64,000 bases of DNA from Leucobacter weissii (GTDB lineage: Bacteria; Actinomycetota; Actinomycetes; Actinomycetales; Microbacteriaceae), in contig NZ_JAGDYM010000003.1 in the NCBI RefSeq assembly GCF_017565745.1, positions 226,376 through 290,375 of the forward strand. Reading direction: 5' to 3'. The notes under the pieces are model-generated. The model had not been told where the DNA came from and searched no databases. It was given only the letters and a program-made list of their open reading frames with translations. Of this stretch, positions 61,367 to 64,000 are shown piece by piece (positions within the stretch are counted from its first letter, which is position 1; each line of letters starts with the position of its first letter). A program made the translations under genes and the position numbers.

Positions 61367-61741
61367 ATGCTGACTCTTGTTTCTCGGGTGGACGTGATGA
61401 ACCGTCTCGGGCGGGCGATGGCCGATCCCACCCGGTCTCGTATCCTGCTGGCGTTGTTGGATGGGCCGAGGTATCCGGCGAAGCTCGCCCGGGAACTCGA
61501 TCTGACGCGCACGAACGTGTCGAACCATCTGGCGTGTCTGCGCGGGTGTGGGATCGTGGTCGCCGAACCCGAGGGGCGGCAGACCCGGTACGAGATCGCC
61601 GACCCGCATCTCGCCGCCGCGCTGACGGCGCTGGTGGACGTGACGCTCGCGGTCGACGAGCACGTGCCGTGCATCGACCCTGCCTGCTCGGTGCCCGGCT
61701 GCTGCGACACCCCCGCCGACACCCGGGAGGACGCGTCGTGA
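61367..61741 (+). CDS. cmtR: CmtR-like metal-sensing ArsR/SmtB repressor
   Basis: A 124-aa winged-helix repressor that senses Cd(II)/Pb(II). The recognition helix TRTNVSNHLACLRGCGIV carries the Cys pair (C-x3-C) that binds metal in Mycobacterium CmtR, and the C-terminal tail supplies a third thiolate (VPCIDPACSVPGCCDT, with extra cysteines). LGRAMADPTRSRILLALLDG is the usual start of the fold. ATG at 61367. The P-type ATPase gene starts on the overlapping GTGA, so both are cotranscribed and metal-inducible by derepression. Confidence 0.9.
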   Translation: MLTLVSRVDVMNRLGRAMADPTRSRILLALLDGPRYPAKLARELDLTRTNVSNHLACLRGCGIVVAEPEGRQTRYEIADPHLAAALTALVDVTLAVDEHVPCIDPACSVPGCCDTPADTREDAS

Positions 61742-63702
61742 GCGACGACTGCTGCGCCCACGACGCCCCGAACACCACCGCCGAGGGCGCGGAGATGGAG
61801 GATTCTGCGCGTGCGTGGTGGCGGGCTTCGGGCATCCTGATCCCGATCGTCTCCGGTGCCGCGTTCCTCACCGGCCTGATCCTGGACTGGTCCGGGCAGG
61901 ACATGCCCGCGCTGGTCGTGTTCTGGGTGGGTCTGCTGCTGGGTGCCTCCACCTTCGTGCCGGGTGCGGTCCGCGGTCTCGTGGTGCGCCGCAAGGTCGG
62001 GATCGCGCTGCTGATGACGATCAGCGCGATCGGCGCGGTGATCCTCGGCTACGTCGAGGAAGCCGCGGCCCTCGCGTTCCTCTACTCCATCGCTGAAGCT
62101 CTCGAAGACAAGGCGATGGACCGTGCCCGCTCCGGCCTGCGCGCCCTACTGAAACTCGTCCCCGACACCGCGACCATCCGGCAAGGCAGCACCACGGTGG
62201 AGATCCCGGCGGCCGACCTCACGCCCGGGATGGTCCTCGTCGTCAAACCGGGTGAGCGGGTCGCGACCGATGGCATCATCCAGGCGGGAAGGTCGAGCCT
62301 GGACACTTCGGCGATCACCGGGGAATCGATCCCCGTCGAAGTCGCCCCCGGCGACCCCGTCGCGGCCGGCGCGATCAACACCGCCGGTTCCCTCGACGTG
62401 CGTACCACGGCAGGCGGGACGGACAACTCGCTGACCACGATCGTGGAACTCGTCGAGCAAGCCCAGGCCGAGAAGGGCGCACGTGCCCGGCTCGCCGATC
62501 GCATCGCGAAACCTCTGGTGCCCGGTGTCATCATCCTCGCCATCCTCGTCGGCGTCCTCGGCTCCCTCCTCGGGGACCCGGAGATGTGGATCACTCGTGC
62601 CCTCGTCGTCTTGGTCGCCGCCAGCCCGTGCGCGCTGGCGATCGCAGTGCCCGTCACGGTGGTGTCCGCGATCGGCGCGGCGAGCCGGTTCGGCGTCATC
62701 ATCAAAAGCGGGGCCGCGTTCGAACGCCTCGGCACGATCCGCCACCTCGCCGTCGACAAGACCGGCACCCTCACCCGCAACCAGCCCACCATCACCACCA
62801 TCGCCACCACTGACGGGGTAAGCGAAGCGGAGGTGCTCAGTCTCGCGGCGGCGATCGAGCAGCACTCCACGCACCCGCTCGCGACCGCGATCACCGCCGC
62901 CGCCTCCTACGTCCCTGCTGCGACCGACGTCACCGAGGAGCCCGGGCACGGCATCTCCGGCACCATCAACGACCACCGGGTCACGGTCGGCAGCCCCCGC
63001 TGGATCAGCCCCGGCCCGCTCACCACTCAGGTGGAGGCGATGGAGGCCGCGGGACAGACCTGCGTCCTCGTCACCCGCGACGACACGCTCATCGGCGCGA
63101 TCGGGGTGCGCGACGAACTCCGCCCCGAAGTCCCCGACGTCATTCGAACGTTGGCCGGGCAAGGGGTAGCGGTGTCGATGCTCACCGGCGACAACACCCG
63201 CACCGCCCACGCCCTCGCCGCCGACGCCGGGATCAGCGACGTGCACGCCGAGCTCCGCCCCGAGGACAAAGCCCGCCTCGTCGCGGCATTCGCGACGGAA
63301 CGGCCGACGGCGATGATCGGCGACGGCATCAACGACGCCCCCGCCCTGGCCGGAGCGACCGTCGGGATCGCGATGGGCGCTACCGGCTCCGACGCCGCGA
63401 TCGAGTCCGCCGACGTCGCGTTCACCGGCCACGACCTGCGACTCATCCCGCAAGCCCTGCAGCACGCCAAACGCGGACGGACGATCATCAACCAGAACAT
63501 CGTTCTCTCGCTCTTGATCATCATCGTGCTGCTCCCGCTCGCGATCACCGGCACCCTCGGCCTCGCCGCCGTCGTCCTCGTCCACGAAGTCGCCGAAGTC
63601 ATCGTGATCGGCAACGGCCTCCGCGCCGCCCGCACCCGCCGCACCGCGCTCCCCAACGCGGTGACTGCTCAGCAGTCAGTCACCGAGACCGCCACCCGAT
63701 AA
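61738..63702 (+). CDS. heavy-metal-translocating P1B-type ATPase (CadA/CtpG-like)
   Basis: A 654-aa export pump for Cd/Pb/Zn-type ions. P-type motifs: TGES (SAITGESIPVEV), phosphorylation site VDKTGTLTRNQP, GDGINDAPALAGATVGIAMG. The transmembrane metal motif is SPC (VVLVAASPCALAIAVP) instead of CPC and the last helices have LVHEVAEVIVIGNG, as in CtpG/P1B-4-like pumps. No N-terminal HMA domain; only a short Cys/His-containing start (SDDCCAHD). GTG at 61738 overlaps the cmtR stop by 4 nt. Substrate range is inferred from the CmtR partner. Confidence 0.93.
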   Translation: MSDDCCAHDAPNTTAEGAEMEDSARAWWRASGILIPIVSGAAFLTGLILDWSGQDMPALVVFWVGLLLGASTFVPGAVRGLVVRRKVGIALLMTISAIGAVILGYVEEAAALAFLYSIAEALEDKAMDRARSGLRALLKLVPDTATIRQGSTTVEIPAADLTPGMVLVVKPGERVATDGIIQAGRSSLDTSAITGESIPVEVAPGDPVAAGAINTAGSLDVRTTAGGTDNSLTTIVELVEQAQAEKGARARLADRIAKPLVPGVIILAILVGVLGSLLGDPEMWITRALVVLVAASPCALAIAVPVTVVSAIGAASRFGVIIKSGAAFERLGTIRHLAVDKTGTLTRNQPTITTIATTDGVSEAEVLSLAAAIEQHSTHPLATAITAAASYVPAATDVTEEPGHGISGTINDHRVTVGSPRWISPGPLTTQVEAMEAAGQTCVLVTRDDTLIGAIGVRDELRPEVPDVIRTLAGQGVAVSMLTGDNTRTAHALAADAGISDVHAELRPEDKARLVAAFATERPTAMIGDGINDAPALAGATVGIAMGATGSDAAIESADVAFTGHDLRLIPQALQHAKRGRTIINQNIVLSLLIIIVLLPLAITGTLGLAAVVLVHEVAEVIVIGNGLRAARTRRTALPNAVTAQQSVTETATR

Positions 63703-63864
63703 TTCCGAAGCGAACCGCGGGCGCCCGTGCCAGACATTCAGCTCGGGCGCCGGCCCTCCCTCGCCATCGGACCGCCATGTTCAGCGAACCTGAGCCCCGA
63801 GATACCCTGAGAGCGCATCGGATACTCAAGTTCCGGCGAAAACCTTCAATATTTCGGCGAACTT

Positions 63865-64000
63865 TTAAACTTTCGTCTCTAGACCCGCATCTTCCAGACT
63901 GATCTTCATGCCGCTTAGGTGCGTCTCCCCAGCCTCCAAGCTGGCCTCGACCACGTTCAGGAATCCTGATGGATAATCATGATTCCTGAGGGTTCTGCGG
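63865..64000 (-). CDS. C-terminal end of an unidentified protein (partial)
   Basis: Minus-strand frame entering from the right edge and ending at a TAA at 63865. It encodes about 44 residues, including NHDYPSGFLNVVEASLEAGE and MKISLEDAGLETKV, without a stop. The stretch is clearly less GC-rich than the rest of the window. No family recognised; it could be element cargo or, less likely, chance. The 162 nt between the ATPase stop and this frame show no gene. Confidence 0.35.
   Translation of the reverse strand, partial: RRTLRNHDYPSGFLNVVEASLEAGETHLSGMKISLEDAGLETKV

Larger units (their letters stand above)
54435..64000. mobile_element. integrated conjugative-type element (left part; right end outside the window)
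   Basis: The region starts at the 3' end of tRNA-Ala(CGC) with a serine recombinase, followed by DUF4913, SSB and TraG/VirD4 coupling-protein genes, all typical of actinobacterial integrative elements, and a metal/thiol cargo module. No relaxase, mating-channel ATPase or right attachment site is seen before 64000, so the element continues. The right junction cannot be set from this window. Confidence 0.8.

Overview
The window is chromosomal DNA from a high-GC Gram-positive bacterium, almost certainly an actinobacterium of the family Microbacteriaceae (Leucobacter- or Microbacterium-like; I cannot fix the genus). The reasons are the GC-rich third codon positions, frequent GTG starts, -10 hexamers sitting 6-8 nt before start codons (leaderless transcripts), DUF4245 and DUF6264-type proteins, a class II GlpX fructose bisphosphatase and a CmtR-type metal sensor.

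Layout. 1-2.8 kb: partial fumarase, beta-carbonic anhydrase, DUF4245 protein and xseB, all on the minus strand. 3.0-14.6 kb: two very large secreted proteins in tandem with beta-helix (GLUG-like) and InlB B-repeats; the second (2496 aa) also carries two calcineurin-like phosphoesterase domains and a LamG-like domain. 14.7-21.3 kb: MarR regulator, DoxX-like protein, a sugar-type ABC importer divergent from a class II histone-deacetylase-like amidohydrolase, and an Lrp regulator. 21.3-38.6 kb: housekeeping genes (xseA, ispH, small alarmone synthetase, fba, glpX, exonuclease, ychF) interspersed with secreted proteins (S55-like peptidase, CAP protein), glutamate decarboxylase, a homocysteine methyltransferase homologue and a CPBP protease.

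38.6-49.7 kb is a histidine-utilisation (hut) cluster: hutU, hutI, then an embedded family 2A encapsulin locus (shell gene with a frameshift plus a cysteine desulfurase cargo with a disordered N-terminal tail), an odd thioester-domain-like protein, then an IclR regulator, hutH and hutG. Together hutH-hutU-hutI-hutG would convert histidine to glutamate. Nearly identical 16-bp palindromes lie upstream of hutU and hutH and resemble the HutR site described in Corynebacterium. The encapsulin pair would store or mobilise sulfur from cysteine if the shell is intact.

49.7-54.4 kb: NlpC/P60 hydrolase with an extreme lysine repeat, FmdB zinc ribbon, 5-formyl-THF cyclo-ligase, galU, a RimJ-type acetyltransferase, a membrane protein and tRNA-Ala(CGC).

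54.4-64.0 kb is the left part of an integrated conjugative-type element whose large serine recombinase abuts the 3' end of tRNA-Ala. It carries DUF4913, SSB and TraG/VirD4-type coupling-protein genes, followed by a thiol/heavy-metal module (DsbA-like protein, thioredoxin-like protein, CmtR sensor, P1B metal ATPase). The element runs past the right edge. No rRNA, CRISPR array or insertion sequence was seen.
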